This document shows positions 27,203 to 35,307 of a stretch of DNA of 64,000 nucleotides, piece after piece. Both the position numbers and the translations under genes were made by a program. Source of the DNA: Cyanobacteria bacterium FACHB-502 (GTDB lineage Bacteria; Cyanobacteriota; Cyanobacteriia; Elainellales; Elainellaceae); the NCBI GenBank assembly GCA_014695325.1, contig JACJNZ010000022.1, positions 1 to 64,000 on the forward strand, given 5' to 3'. The notes beneath the pieces were generated by a model. The model was not told the DNA's origin. It saw only the letters and a program-made list of their open reading frames with translations, and did no database searches. Position 1 is the stretch's first letter; the number at the start of each line of letters is the position of its first letter.

Positions 27203-28480
27203 ATGATGCAATCGATGAAGTGGGCGAGTGCTTTATCCACCCGACCGTCTCTAGAGCAAGCGGTACATGATGTCATCGAGCAAGCAACCCAGCAGCTTCA
27301 GGCAACCGCAGATCTGGCGATCGTCTTCATTTCTTCGGCGTTTGCCAGCGAATACTCGCGTCTGATGCCGCTGTTGCAGGAGCATTTGAACGTGCCAGCT
27401 CTGATTGGCTGTAGCGGTGGCGGTGTGATTGGTGTAAATCCGTCCGGGCAGATTCAGGAAGTCGAAGGGGATGCTGCTCTGAATTTGACGCTGGCACACC
27501 TTCCGGGAGTCAAGGTCAAGGCGTTTCATTTATCGGTTGAAGATTTGCCTGACCTGGATAGTCCGCCCGATACCTGGATTAATCTAATTGGCGTGCCGCC
27601 TCAGGAGCAGCCGCAATTTTTGCTGCTTGCCTCGCCGATGGCTTCTGGGGTAAATGAGCTGCTGCAAGGGCTGGATTTTGCCTATCCGGGCGCAGTCAAA
27701 GTGGGCGGGCTGGCAAGCGTGACAGCGTTCGCAGGGGCAAGCGGGCTGTTTTGCAACTATCGCCGCCATCAGGAAGGCATTGTGGGCGTGGCGTTGAGTG
27801 GAGACATTGTGCTGGAAACGATCGTGGCTCAGGGCTGTCGTCCAATCGGTCAACTGCACCGAATTGTTGAAGCAGAGCGCAATATCGTGCTGAAGGTCGA
27901 AGCGCAAATGGATGACGTGGAGCCGCTCCTTCTAGGAGGAAGTCGAGCAGGACAACCCCGGGCACCGCTCGAAGTGCTTCAGGACTTGCTGCAAACCTTG
28001 AGTGAAGACGATCGAGAGCTGGCACAGCATTCGCTTTATATCGGCGTGGCGCAAAGCGCGTTTAAGCAAAACCCAGAGCAGGGCGACTTTTTAATTCGGA
28101 ATCTGCTGGGCGTTGATCCTCGGACGGGGGCAATTGCGGTAGGCGATCGAGTGCGTCCGGGGCAGCGAATTCAGTTTCACCTGCGCGATGCCAAAACATC
28201 AGGCGATGATTTGCAGCTGCTGCTCGAACGCTATCAAATGCAAACCCAGCGAACTCAGCAGCCTTCACCAATGGGTGCGCTGATGTTCTCCTGTGTCGGG
28301 CGGGGTGAGGGGCTTTACAATCAGCCTAATTTTGACTCTCAGCTTTTTAGCCGCTATATGCAGCACATTCCCCTGAGCGGATTCTTTTGTAATGGGGAGA
28401 TTGGTCCCGTAGGGGGCACAACGTTTTTACACGGTTATACGTCGGTGTTTGGAATTTGTCGTCCGTCGAGTAGGGTGTAG
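27203..28480 (+). CDS. FIST-domain sensory protein
   Basis: The 425-residue protein has an N-terminal FIST_N domain (residues about 25-240, with the GCSGGGVIG and KVGGLAS segments) and a FIST_C domain (about 260-400, with FSCVGRGEGLYNQPN and FFCNGEIGPVGG near the end). FIST domains are thought to bind small ligands, possibly amino acids, and often work with histidine kinases or diguanylate cyclases. It is convergent with the four-PAS histidine kinase next door, only 15 bases apart, so a functional link is possible but unproven. The cytoplasmic location follows from the lack of a signal or membrane segments. Confidence 0.88.
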   Translation: MMQSMKWASALSTRPSLEQAVHDVIEQATQQLQATADLAIVFISSAFASEYSRLMPLLQEHLNVPALIGCSGGGVIGVNPSGQIQEVEGDAALNLTLAHLPGVKVKAFHLSVEDLPDLDSPPDTWINLIGVPPQEQPQFLLLASPMASGVNELLQGLDFAYPGAVKVGGLASVTAFAGASGLFCNYRRHQEGIVGVALSGDIVLETIVAQGCRPIGQLHRIVEAERNIVLKVEAQMDDVEPLLLGGSRAGQPRAPLEVLQDLLQTLSEDDRELAQHSLYIGVAQSAFKQNPEQGDFLIRNLLGVDPRTGAIAVGDRVRPGQRIQFHLRDAKTSGDDLQLLLERYQMQTQRTQQPSPMGALMFSCVGRGEGLYNQPNFDSQLFSRYMQHIPLSGFFCNGEIGPVGGTTFLHGYTSVFGICRPSSRV

Positions 28481-28495
28481 GGAGTAGATGGGAGG

Positions 28496-31400
28496 TCAGG
28501 AAAGGAGGGTGGTTTGTTTTAGGGGGATTTCGATGATGAGTTCTGTGCCTTGTTGAGGAGTTGAAAAGCAGTGGATTGTGCCGCCGTGATTTTCGGTGAT
28601 GATCTGGTAGCTGATCGACATTCCGATGCCTGTGCCTTTACCGATCGGTTTTGTGGTGAAAAAGGGATCGAAGATGCGCTGTTTTACCGCTTCGGGCATT
28701 CCTGGACCGTTATCTGCAATATGAACTGCCACTCGATCGGGGTCAATTTTCTGAGTGCGGATCACGATGCTGCTGGAAGCTTGATCGATCTCCTGGTGCG
28801 ATCGGTGCTGATCGTGTTCTTCTAAAGCATCTAAAGCATTCACAAGAATATTCATGAAGACCTGATTGAGCTGTCCAGCGTAGCATTCAACCAGCGGTAA
28901 ATCGCCATATTGCTTAATCACCCGAATGCCGGGATGCTCTGAGGTGGCTTTGAGGCGGTTTTCGAGGATGACCAGTGTGCTGTCAATGCCTTCATGGATG
29001 TCTACTGCTTTGCATTCGGCTTCATCCAAACGGGAAAAAGTTCGGAGAGAGCTGACGATCTGGCGAATGCGCTCGGCTCCCATTCTGATCGAAGACAGGA
29101 GCCGGGGTAGGTCGCTCTCCACAAACGCCAAATCGATCGCCTCAACCGTGTTTTGAATTGCCGGCAACGGGTTGGGATAGTGGGCTTGGTAGGTGTGAAT
29201 CAGCTCAAGCAAGTCCTGCATATACTGTTCAGCCGGAAACAGATTGCCATAGATAAAGTTCACCGGGTTGTTGATTTCGTGGGCAATTCCGGCGACCAGT
29301 TGGCCCAGAGAAGACATTTTTTCGCTCTGGATCATTTGCAGTTGGGTATGCTGGAGTTTTTGTAGGGCTAGCTCTAGCTCTTGTGCTTTGGTCTGGCTCT
29401 GGTCATAGAGTTCTGCCTGGTTCAGGGCGATCGTCAACTGCTCCATGACTGCCTGCAACAGCTTTACCTCGTCATCCGTCCAGCAGCGGGGCGATCGGTT
29501 TTGACAGTTCATCACCCCAATTAATCCTGAAGGGATCTGCATTGGCAAGTTTAGCGATGCTGCGTAGCCCAAATCATTAAAGAGTTGCCGAACTACTGGG
29601 TCTCCAACTTGGTGTACATCTTCAATACAAACCGTATCTAAAACAAATAGCTGTTCTGCCAGGGAACCGAGCGCCGCAACCGGATAGCGGCCTAGCAGGC
29701 TGGGCTGGGCTTCTGCGGTAGCCTGTTTGACCACTTCCCAGTAAGGCTCTTCTGCATCGGGGCAGTACCAGGCAAACGAGCAGGAATCGACCTGCATAAA
29801 GCTACGAATTTCCTCAACCGCAGTCGTCAAAATAATGTCAAAGTTGAGCGAACAGCGAACCTGACTGGTGATGCAATTAAGGAGTTGTTCGCGCTGTGCC
29901 CTTTGCTGTAGGGCGACTTCTGCCTGTTTTTGCTCGGTGATGTCGCGCACGATCGTTGAAAGATATTCGGGAGTTCCATCGGCGGCTTTGTGGGCAATAA
30001 TCACCTGCGAGACAGGAATTTCTCGTCCACTGCGGCTTAAGTGAGTGGATTCCCCCTGCCAAATGCCCTGCTGAATCGCGATCGGGATGCCCTGCTCCAG
30101 CACAATCTGCTTGGAATCCTCGGTAAGAATCGTTGAGATCGGCAGTCCCATTGGGGCTTCTGCTGGCGGAATCTCCAGCAAACGCTGTCCGGCACGGTTT
30201 ATATAAAGGACTCGTCCCTGCATATCGGCAATACCAATCAGGTCAGAGGTAGCTTCTAGAATCGCAGTGAGTCTTGCCTGCGCCTGTTCAGCCGCTTTGC
30301 GATCGCCAATATCCCTGATGATTGACAGAGCGTGCGGCTTATCCCTGTATCGAAAAGGAACACTTGTCACTTCAACATCGATAGAGCTGCCATCTTTGTG
30401 CAGGTCAATTCCTGTGCAGAAGAACGGCTTTCCTGCCCTGATGGTTTCAACAAACTGAAAAAACTCTGGCAAAGTGTCCTGATGCACCAACTCAGAGGGA
30501 CGAAGCTCGACAAACTCCTCGGCGGTGTAGCCGTGCATCCTACAGGCTGCGGGATTGACCGAAACCACTTTGCCGGTTTCCAGATCCGTGATAACAATAC
30601 CATCGTTGATGGTTTCAAAAATACTGCGGTAGTGGGATTCTGCTTGCTGAAGGGCGGCTTCAGCGATTTTGCGATCGGTGATGTCAAACGCGGTGACAAC
30701 AATGCGGTGAATTCTGCCGCGATCGTCTTTCAGAGGATTGAGCGTCGTAAGCCACCAAAAGTCGCGCCCGCCAAGCGGAAGATACTCCTCGTAAGTGATT
30801 GGAGTTCCTGCCTCCAGGCATCGCTGGTAATCGTGCCGCACGACTGCCCCATGCTCCTGACCCATCAGCTCTTCCGGGGTCTTGCCGACGATCGCTTCGC
30901 TGGGAATTCCGGCGCTTCTCTCAGTTGCAGGATTCCAGCCGACAAAGCGGAACTCGCCATCTTCCAGCACGTTTACCATCGTGATGCTGTGCTCGACCGC
31001 TTCATACATACTGCGAAGCAATCGCGCTTGTTCCCGCAGTTCGGCTTCAGCCCGTTTGCGATCCTTAATTTCACGCCAGGTCGTATGGAAAATTTCTCGC
31101 CCATCGATCTCAATTTTGGTCAGCAGCACCTCTACCCAGAAATCCTCGCCATCGACTCGACGATGCATCCACTCGAACCATTGACTGCGCTGATCCGCCA
31201 TTGCGGCGAACATCTCTCTTGCTTTTGCCTGAGACGACTGCCCGTCAGGCTGACATTCGGGGGACATTTGGGAAAACTGAAGAGATAGCAGCTCCTCTTT
31301 GCTGCTGCACCGCATCATCTTGACTGCCGCTTGGTTACAGTCAATGACCTCCCCATCTTCTAGAAGCAGCATCGCATCTGCAGATTCATCGAACAGTTGC

Positions 31401-31531
31401 CGGAACAGGGTATCAGACAGTTTTCGTCCCGTTGTAGCAGCGACTAGATTGGCTGCCACACTCCCGATCGGGTTATTGCTACAGGGGGTAGGGTCAGCCG
31501 TTTCGTATGGAGAACGAGTGTTGTCCGGCAT
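28496..31531 (-). CDS. Multi-PAS/GAF sensor histidine kinase
   Basis: This soluble kinase has 1011 residues. Four PAS/PAC units cover about 33-160, 165-290, 295-415 and 420-540 (each ending in DITDRK- or DITEQK-like linkers), then a GAF domain at about 550-710, a short coiled coil, and the phosphoacceptor His751 in GIAHEINNPVNF. The C-terminal HATPase has the N box NILVNALDAL and the G boxes IADNGPGMP and GTGIGMSIS. It has no receiver domain, and no response regulator gene is adjacent, so the partner is unknown. PAS and GAF domains imply sensing of light, redox or a small ligand; no chromophore cysteine stands out in the GAF. Confidence 0.93.
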   Translation of the reverse strand: MPDNTRSPYETADPTPCSNNPIGSVAANLVAATTGRKLSDTLFRQLFDESADAMLLLEDGEVIDCNQAAVKMMRCSSKEELLSLQFSQMSPECQPDGQSSQAKAREMFAAMADQRSQWFEWMHRRVDGEDFWVEVLLTKIEIDGREIFHTTWREIKDRKRAEAELREQARLLRSMYEAVEHSITMVNVLEDGEFRFVGWNPATERSAGIPSEAIVGKTPEELMGQEHGAVVRHDYQRCLEAGTPITYEEYLPLGGRDFWWLTTLNPLKDDRGRIHRIVVTAFDITDRKIAEAALQQAESHYRSIFETINDGIVITDLETGKVVSVNPAACRMHGYTAEEFVELRPSELVHQDTLPEFFQFVETIRAGKPFFCTGIDLHKDGSSIDVEVTSVPFRYRDKPHALSIIRDIGDRKAAEQAQARLTAILEATSDLIGIADMQGRVLYINRAGQRLLEIPPAEAPMGLPISTILTEDSKQIVLEQGIPIAIQQGIWQGESTHLSRSGREIPVSQVIIAHKAADGTPEYLSTIVRDITEQKQAEVALQQRAQREQLLNCITSQVRCSLNFDIILTTAVEEIRSFMQVDSCSFAWYCPDAEEPYWEVVKQATAEAQPSLLGRYPVAALGSLAEQLFVLDTVCIEDVHQVGDPVVRQLFNDLGYAASLNLPMQIPSGLIGVMNCQNRSPRCWTDDEVKLLQAVMEQLTIALNQAELYDQSQTKAQELELALQKLQHTQLQMIQSEKMSSLGQLVAGIAHEINNPVNFIYGNLFPAEQYMQDLLELIHTYQAHYPNPLPAIQNTVEAIDLAFVESDLPRLLSSIRMGAERIRQIVSSLRTFSRLDEAECKAVDIHEGIDSTLVILENRLKATSEHPGIRVIKQYGDLPLVECYAGQLNQVFMNILVNALDALEEHDQHRSHQEIDQASSSIVIRTQKIDPDRVAVHIADNGPGMPEAVKQRIFDPFFTTKPIGKGTGIGMSISYQIITENHGGTIHCFSTPQQGTELIIEIPLKQTTLLS

Positions 31532-31707
31532 AGGAATTTTAGAGCTGAGAAGCTGATAGGCAGATGATCGATCGCCTCCTGCCCTGACCAGGTTGGAGTA
31601 GATTGAGTTACTGCTTAGAATGCCCCTTAAGCAAGTTTTCTAACAGTTCTAAAACTCCGGCTCGACAGCAATCAGGTCTCGTGCGGTAGGTCTCGTGCAA
31701 CTTCTTT

Positions 31708-32685
31708 TTAAGTGGCTTTTGTACGCTTTTGCTCAGTCCTCAAAGAAACCTCTACTAGGGCTACGGCTGAAATCAACAAGTACGAGAAAAAGATTGGGAA
31801 AGATTGCCTGAAAAACGACTTGAAACACCAGAGCAAATATTTTAGATTGCTCAATACATAGTTGGGTAATAGTCTTTCACTCGTTAACTGCAAGATTTTG
31901 CGATTGCAGACTTTTCGAGAGAGTCCTAGTTCCTTGAGCTTGTTGTAAACAGCAGGGATATCCCGATAAATTGTGTAAAACCACTGTTGGGGCTCTTTTC
32001 CCCAATTGCTTGCTCCCAACGTACATTCTACGAAGTTTTCTTTAGTGACCAGAACGCCGCCGTGAACTGCACAATTTCCAGCCCAGTAGGCTAATCCAGC
32101 CCAGTTTTCCAGGCTACCGGGCCACATTTCAAGCGCAGCTCGGACGTATTCGGTTTGAAAAATTGTTGAAGTGATAAAAATGACTGCTCCAATATCTTCC
32201 TCAAGGCATTTCTCAAAAACTGCTTTGCCATCTCTCCAATTTTCCTCCAGGTTCGTTGGCAAATAATGCTGGAGGTGTACTTCGCCAGTTTGCTTAAGCC
32301 GACCGAAGAAATTGAGGAAAATTAGGGATAAGCCTGGCTTAGACTTAAGAGAATTCAACACATAAGCAAGCGTTCCAGGTTGAATTGGATCATCATCCCC
32401 AACAATCCATACATATTTTCCAGAAGCTTGATTTAGCAAGTATTGGAAGTTTCGCATCCATCCAAGATTTTCAGCGTTTCGATTGGTCTTAAAAACGACT
32501 TTATTGAAACGAGGACGCCACTTTTCAAATATTGCTGGGGTTTGATCTTCAGAGCAGTTATCAGAAACAATCACTTCACATTCGGACTCAAACCCTTTGA
32601 TTTCCTCTTCTAGCCAGGCAAGTTGACGGTCTAATTCGCCTGCTCGATTAAACGTTGGAATGCAAACTGACAACAAGATACTCAT
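31708..32685 (-). CDS. Family 2 glycosyltransferase
   Basis: About 325 residues from the ATG at 32685 (MSILLSVCIPTFNRA); the open frame continues upstream to 32784 but looks like leader. GT2 features are the N-terminal CIPTFNR, the SDNCSEDQT loop, and the metal-binding DDD motif in VWIVGDDDPIQPG. A C-terminal hydrophobic segment (FPIFFSYLLISAVALVE) may tether it to the membrane. It probably adds a sugar from a nucleotide donor to a glycan or lipid. It is followed upstream by the methyltransferase-YbaK gene on the same strand, with 460 bases between, so co-transcription is doubtful. Confidence 0.88.
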   Translation of the reverse strand: MSILLSVCIPTFNRAGELDRQLAWLEEEIKGFESECEVIVSDNCSEDQTPAIFEKWRPRFNKVVFKTNRNAENLGWMRNFQYLLNQASGKYVWIVGDDDPIQPGTLAYVLNSLKSKPGLSLIFLNFFGRLKQTGEVHLQHYLPTNLEENWRDGKAVFEKCLEEDIGAVIFITSTIFQTEYVRAALEMWPGSLENWAGLAYWAGNCAVHGGVLVTKENFVECTLGASNWGKEPQQWFYTIYRDIPAVYNKLKELGLSRKVCNRKILQLTSERLLPNYVLSNLKYLLWCFKSFFRQSFPIFFSYLLISAVALVEVSLRTEQKRTKAT

Positions 32686-33145
32686 GATAGAACCTGATAG
32701 AAATAGATTACTGGTGACATTGCAATTTACTGAAGCTTTGAAGCCGGTCAGGAGTGTAATCAAGAATAGTCGAGCCAGAAGCAAAAGTTAGATGTGTCGG
32801 TTTATCTAGATGAATCTTCCCTAGATAAACTGTCTCTGACTTGTTTTTTTCCTAGATGAGATTAGGATGGAAAGCTCTTATGTATAGCGAACCCTGTAAG
32901 CACCGCGATTCTAGCTTGAGCCCTTAGCTTGAACAGCGGCAGCTTGCAGCTACTTTATCAAACCATTACAACTCAAACTCCAATTTAAGAAGTTCGAGGA
33001 ATCTGCTTCCGGCATTACTTAATTTTAAAGTTGATTTTGTATAGCATTGCTCTGTAGAACTAGGTTCGCTCTTGCTTCTGCACCCTGTCCTTAGTCACTA
33101 AGACACAGCCAATAAGACACGGATATGAATTATGTTTGTGTAAAC
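32686..33145. other. Intergenic region, no supported gene
   Basis: AT-rich, about 460 bases, downstream of the methyltransferase-YbaK gene and upstream of the glycosyltransferase gene. I see a small direct repeat (TTCCCTAGATAAAC / TTTCCTAGATGAG) near 32817-32860, but no gene, terminator or RNA I can support. Confidence 0.35.
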
Positions 33146-35002
33146 CTAAAGCTCGATCGCCCGATATTGTTCAATAATTCTCAAGAAATCTGCTTTGCGA
33201 ATTTTTAACGTTTTACGATTGTCACCAATCCCTGTGTAAAACCACTCGCAGGAATGCCCAACGATCGCCGCATCTACAAAAGTGAGCAGCGGAGTGGTTG
33301 CTTGAAAGCCAAAGGGCGCAATGCCGCCGATCGGAAATCCCAGCTCCAGCACTTCTTTTTCGGTGGCAAATTTCAGGTGGTGGGGACTGACGCGAAGCTG
33401 AGCCGCAACCTGGCTTTTGTTGATTCGTTTTTCAGACTGAAGCAGAATAACAATAAATTCTCCAGTTTTGCGGTTGTTAAAGACGATCGTTTTAATCATG
33501 CAGTTTGGAAAGTAGCCAATTTGCTGTTTCACTTCTTCCATTGACAGCACAGGCTCGTGTTCTTCAACACTATATTCTGCCTGATATTGTTTTAGAATGC
33601 GTTCAACATTGATATAGCCGTTGACTTCTCGATATGCTTTCTGAGCCGTGACAAATGCATAGTAGCCGTTCTGACTTTTGGGATTTTCTGACAGAACGCG
33701 ATCGGCATGAATAAAAGCATTGCTGGCTTCGGCATCTTCCAGCATATTGTTTGGTAGCAGTGCCATGATCATCGGGTAGGTGACGATCGATTTGATATCA
33801 AAAATTTTGTTAATTTCGCCTTCAACGCCTTCGTCAAACAGCTTGCAGAAAATGTTAAATCGGGTTTTTTCGGTGAGCTGTACTTCGAGCGAATTGTTTT
33901 CTTTATCAATTTGAGCGACAAGAGCTGTATCGCGCCAGTTTGGTGTGACTTTGAGCGTAATGGCATTGGCATTGTAGAACGACAGGAAAATGTAGCCTCC
34001 CGGTTTTAGCCACTCGTAAAAGCGACGCAGCATCGAAGCCGTATCTTCAATAAAACTGCCCATGCCAAAGCTGGCAATCACAAGATCACATCTGCCGTAA
34101 AATTGCGCTTCGTCATTCAGCCGCTCGTACTCAAAATCGTTGACCGAAAAGAAGATATTGCGAATGTCTTTTTCGCGCTTGATCGAGTTTGCCTGCGCGA
34201 TCATATTCGGCGAAAAATCGTAGCTGTAGACCGATTCAAAATGTCTGTAGAGCGTGAAGCTGTGCCGCCCCGTGCCGCATCCCACATCGATCGCCACTTC
34301 GCCTCGATTTTCTGCTCTCAGCTTTCGGATTAGCTCATTGAGCAAATCTTCCTCATAGCTCATCGTCTCGCGGGTGGCAATCTTGGTGTTGTAGTAGTGT
34401 TTGTCATAAATTGGGGCAGCCACTTCTGACAGCACCAGATGAAACATTTTCTTTAAGCGTTTAATGAGCCGTTCTGCAACCACATTGACAATAAGCGAAT
34501 ACTGCTGATTGTTTCCGGGTAGCGGCACAAAATAATTAAATGATCGTGTATGCCTAATTTCATCGACTTCGGGAATATCAATAAAAATTAAATCTGTGTT
34601 GTCCTGCTTCAGAATTTGCACGATTTCTGAGTCAACTGATACCATTGACCACAGCGTAACTCGATCGATATTGTCCCGGTATTGTAGTCCTTTGATCGAT
34701 CGGCGCAGCGCAAATTCAAACTGCGTTTCCTGATACAAGCTAAAAATAATCAGCAGTCGATAAACTCTAGACCGATAAATTTCCGAAAACTCATCATACG
34801 GCTGAGCAAATTCCAGCAGAATGCAGTTGCTTGCGTCTAGCCCTAAGAGCCCATTTGTGCCGGAATTGTCTTTGACTGAGGAATGGTAAGGCTTGACTTC
34901 AAAGAATCGATTGGTTAATCCTTCTTCTTCAAATTTTGCCCGAATGGTTGAGACAATATGAGCAACATTGACCTGTATTTCAAGTGGACTTTGAGAGAGC
35001 AT
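33146..35002 (-). CDS. Class I methyltransferase fused to a YbaK-type aminoacyl-tRNA editing domain
   Basis: This 618-residue protein has three parts. Residues 1-195 form an N-terminal domain I do not recognise, with alternating strands and helices. Residues about 200-365 form a class I SAM methyltransferase with motif I VAIDVGCGTGRHSF (237-249) and the motif II region YSYDFSPNMI. Residues about 463-618 form a YbaK/ProX domain: YFPNCMIKTIVF with the conserved Lys504, and the diagnostic GGIAPFG (559-565). YbaK domains deacylate wrongly charged tRNA, for example Cys-tRNA(Pro). I know of no common protein with this combination. The gene starts MLSQSPLEIQ and has an isolated position between the STAND protein and the glycosyltransferase. 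The function is unknown; a reaction on an aminoacyl group or a tRNA is inferred. Confidence 0.85.
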   Translation of the reverse strand: MLSQSPLEIQVNVAHIVSTIRAKFEEEGLTNRFFEVKPYHSSVKDNSGTNGLLGLDASNCILLEFAQPYDEFSEIYRSRVYRLLIIFSLYQETQFEFALRRSIKGLQYRDNIDRVTLWSMVSVDSEIVQILKQDNTDLIFIDIPEVDEIRHTRSFNYFVPLPGNNQQYSLIVNVVAERLIKRLKKMFHLVLSEVAAPIYDKHYYNTKIATRETMSYEEDLLNELIRKLRAENRGEVAIDVGCGTGRHSFTLYRHFESVYSYDFSPNMIAQANSIKREKDIRNIFFSVNDFEYERLNDEAQFYGRCDLVIASFGMGSFIEDTASMLRRFYEWLKPGGYIFLSFYNANAITLKVTPNWRDTALVAQIDKENNSLEVQLTEKTRFNIFCKLFDEGVEGEINKIFDIKSIVTYPMIMALLPNNMLEDAEASNAFIHADRVLSENPKSQNGYYAFVTAQKAYREVNGYINVERILKQYQAEYSVEEHEPVLSMEEVKQQIGYFPNCMIKTIVFNNRKTGEFIVILLQSEKRINKSQVAAQLRVSPHHLKFATEKEVLELGFPIGGIAPFGFQATTPLLTFVDAAIVGHSCEWFYTGIGDNRKTLKIRKADFLRIIEQYRAIEL

Positions 35003-35074
35003 TATGTTTAATATCAGTCTTGGATGGAAAGGGAACAGTGTTTTTCTAAAATTTGATTGGGTAAGGTCTTTTTA

Positions 35075-35274
35075 GAGGCTGCTTGAGGAGCAATTCTTGA
35101 GAAGTAATTAAGGTGCTGCGTTGTATCTCCTCAACTCCCTAATTTTGGAAAACTTTGAATCTTGAAGGAGAGGCAGGAAAGATTGGCTTTTAAGAAGGGC
35201 TAGGGAAATCTCCAGGGTTGAAAGCCTACTACAAGCTAGTTCGAATAACGATCGTGACTTTTCAAGCATCCTCT
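35075..35274. repeat. MITE-like element, second copy
   Basis: The left end is GAGGCTGCTTGAGGAG; the right end read on the other strand is GAGGATGCTTGAAAAGTC. These match the ends of the 4381-4475 element (GAGGATGTTTGAAAAGCG). The interior of about 165 bases is different, as is usual for such non-autonomous elements. It occupies nearly all of the gap between the STAND protein gene and the methyltransferase-YbaK gene, so it may hold or disturb the latter's promoter. Confidence 0.5.
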
Positions 35275-35307
35275 CGATCTCAAATCTATTCATGAATTGC
35301 AAGCCTT

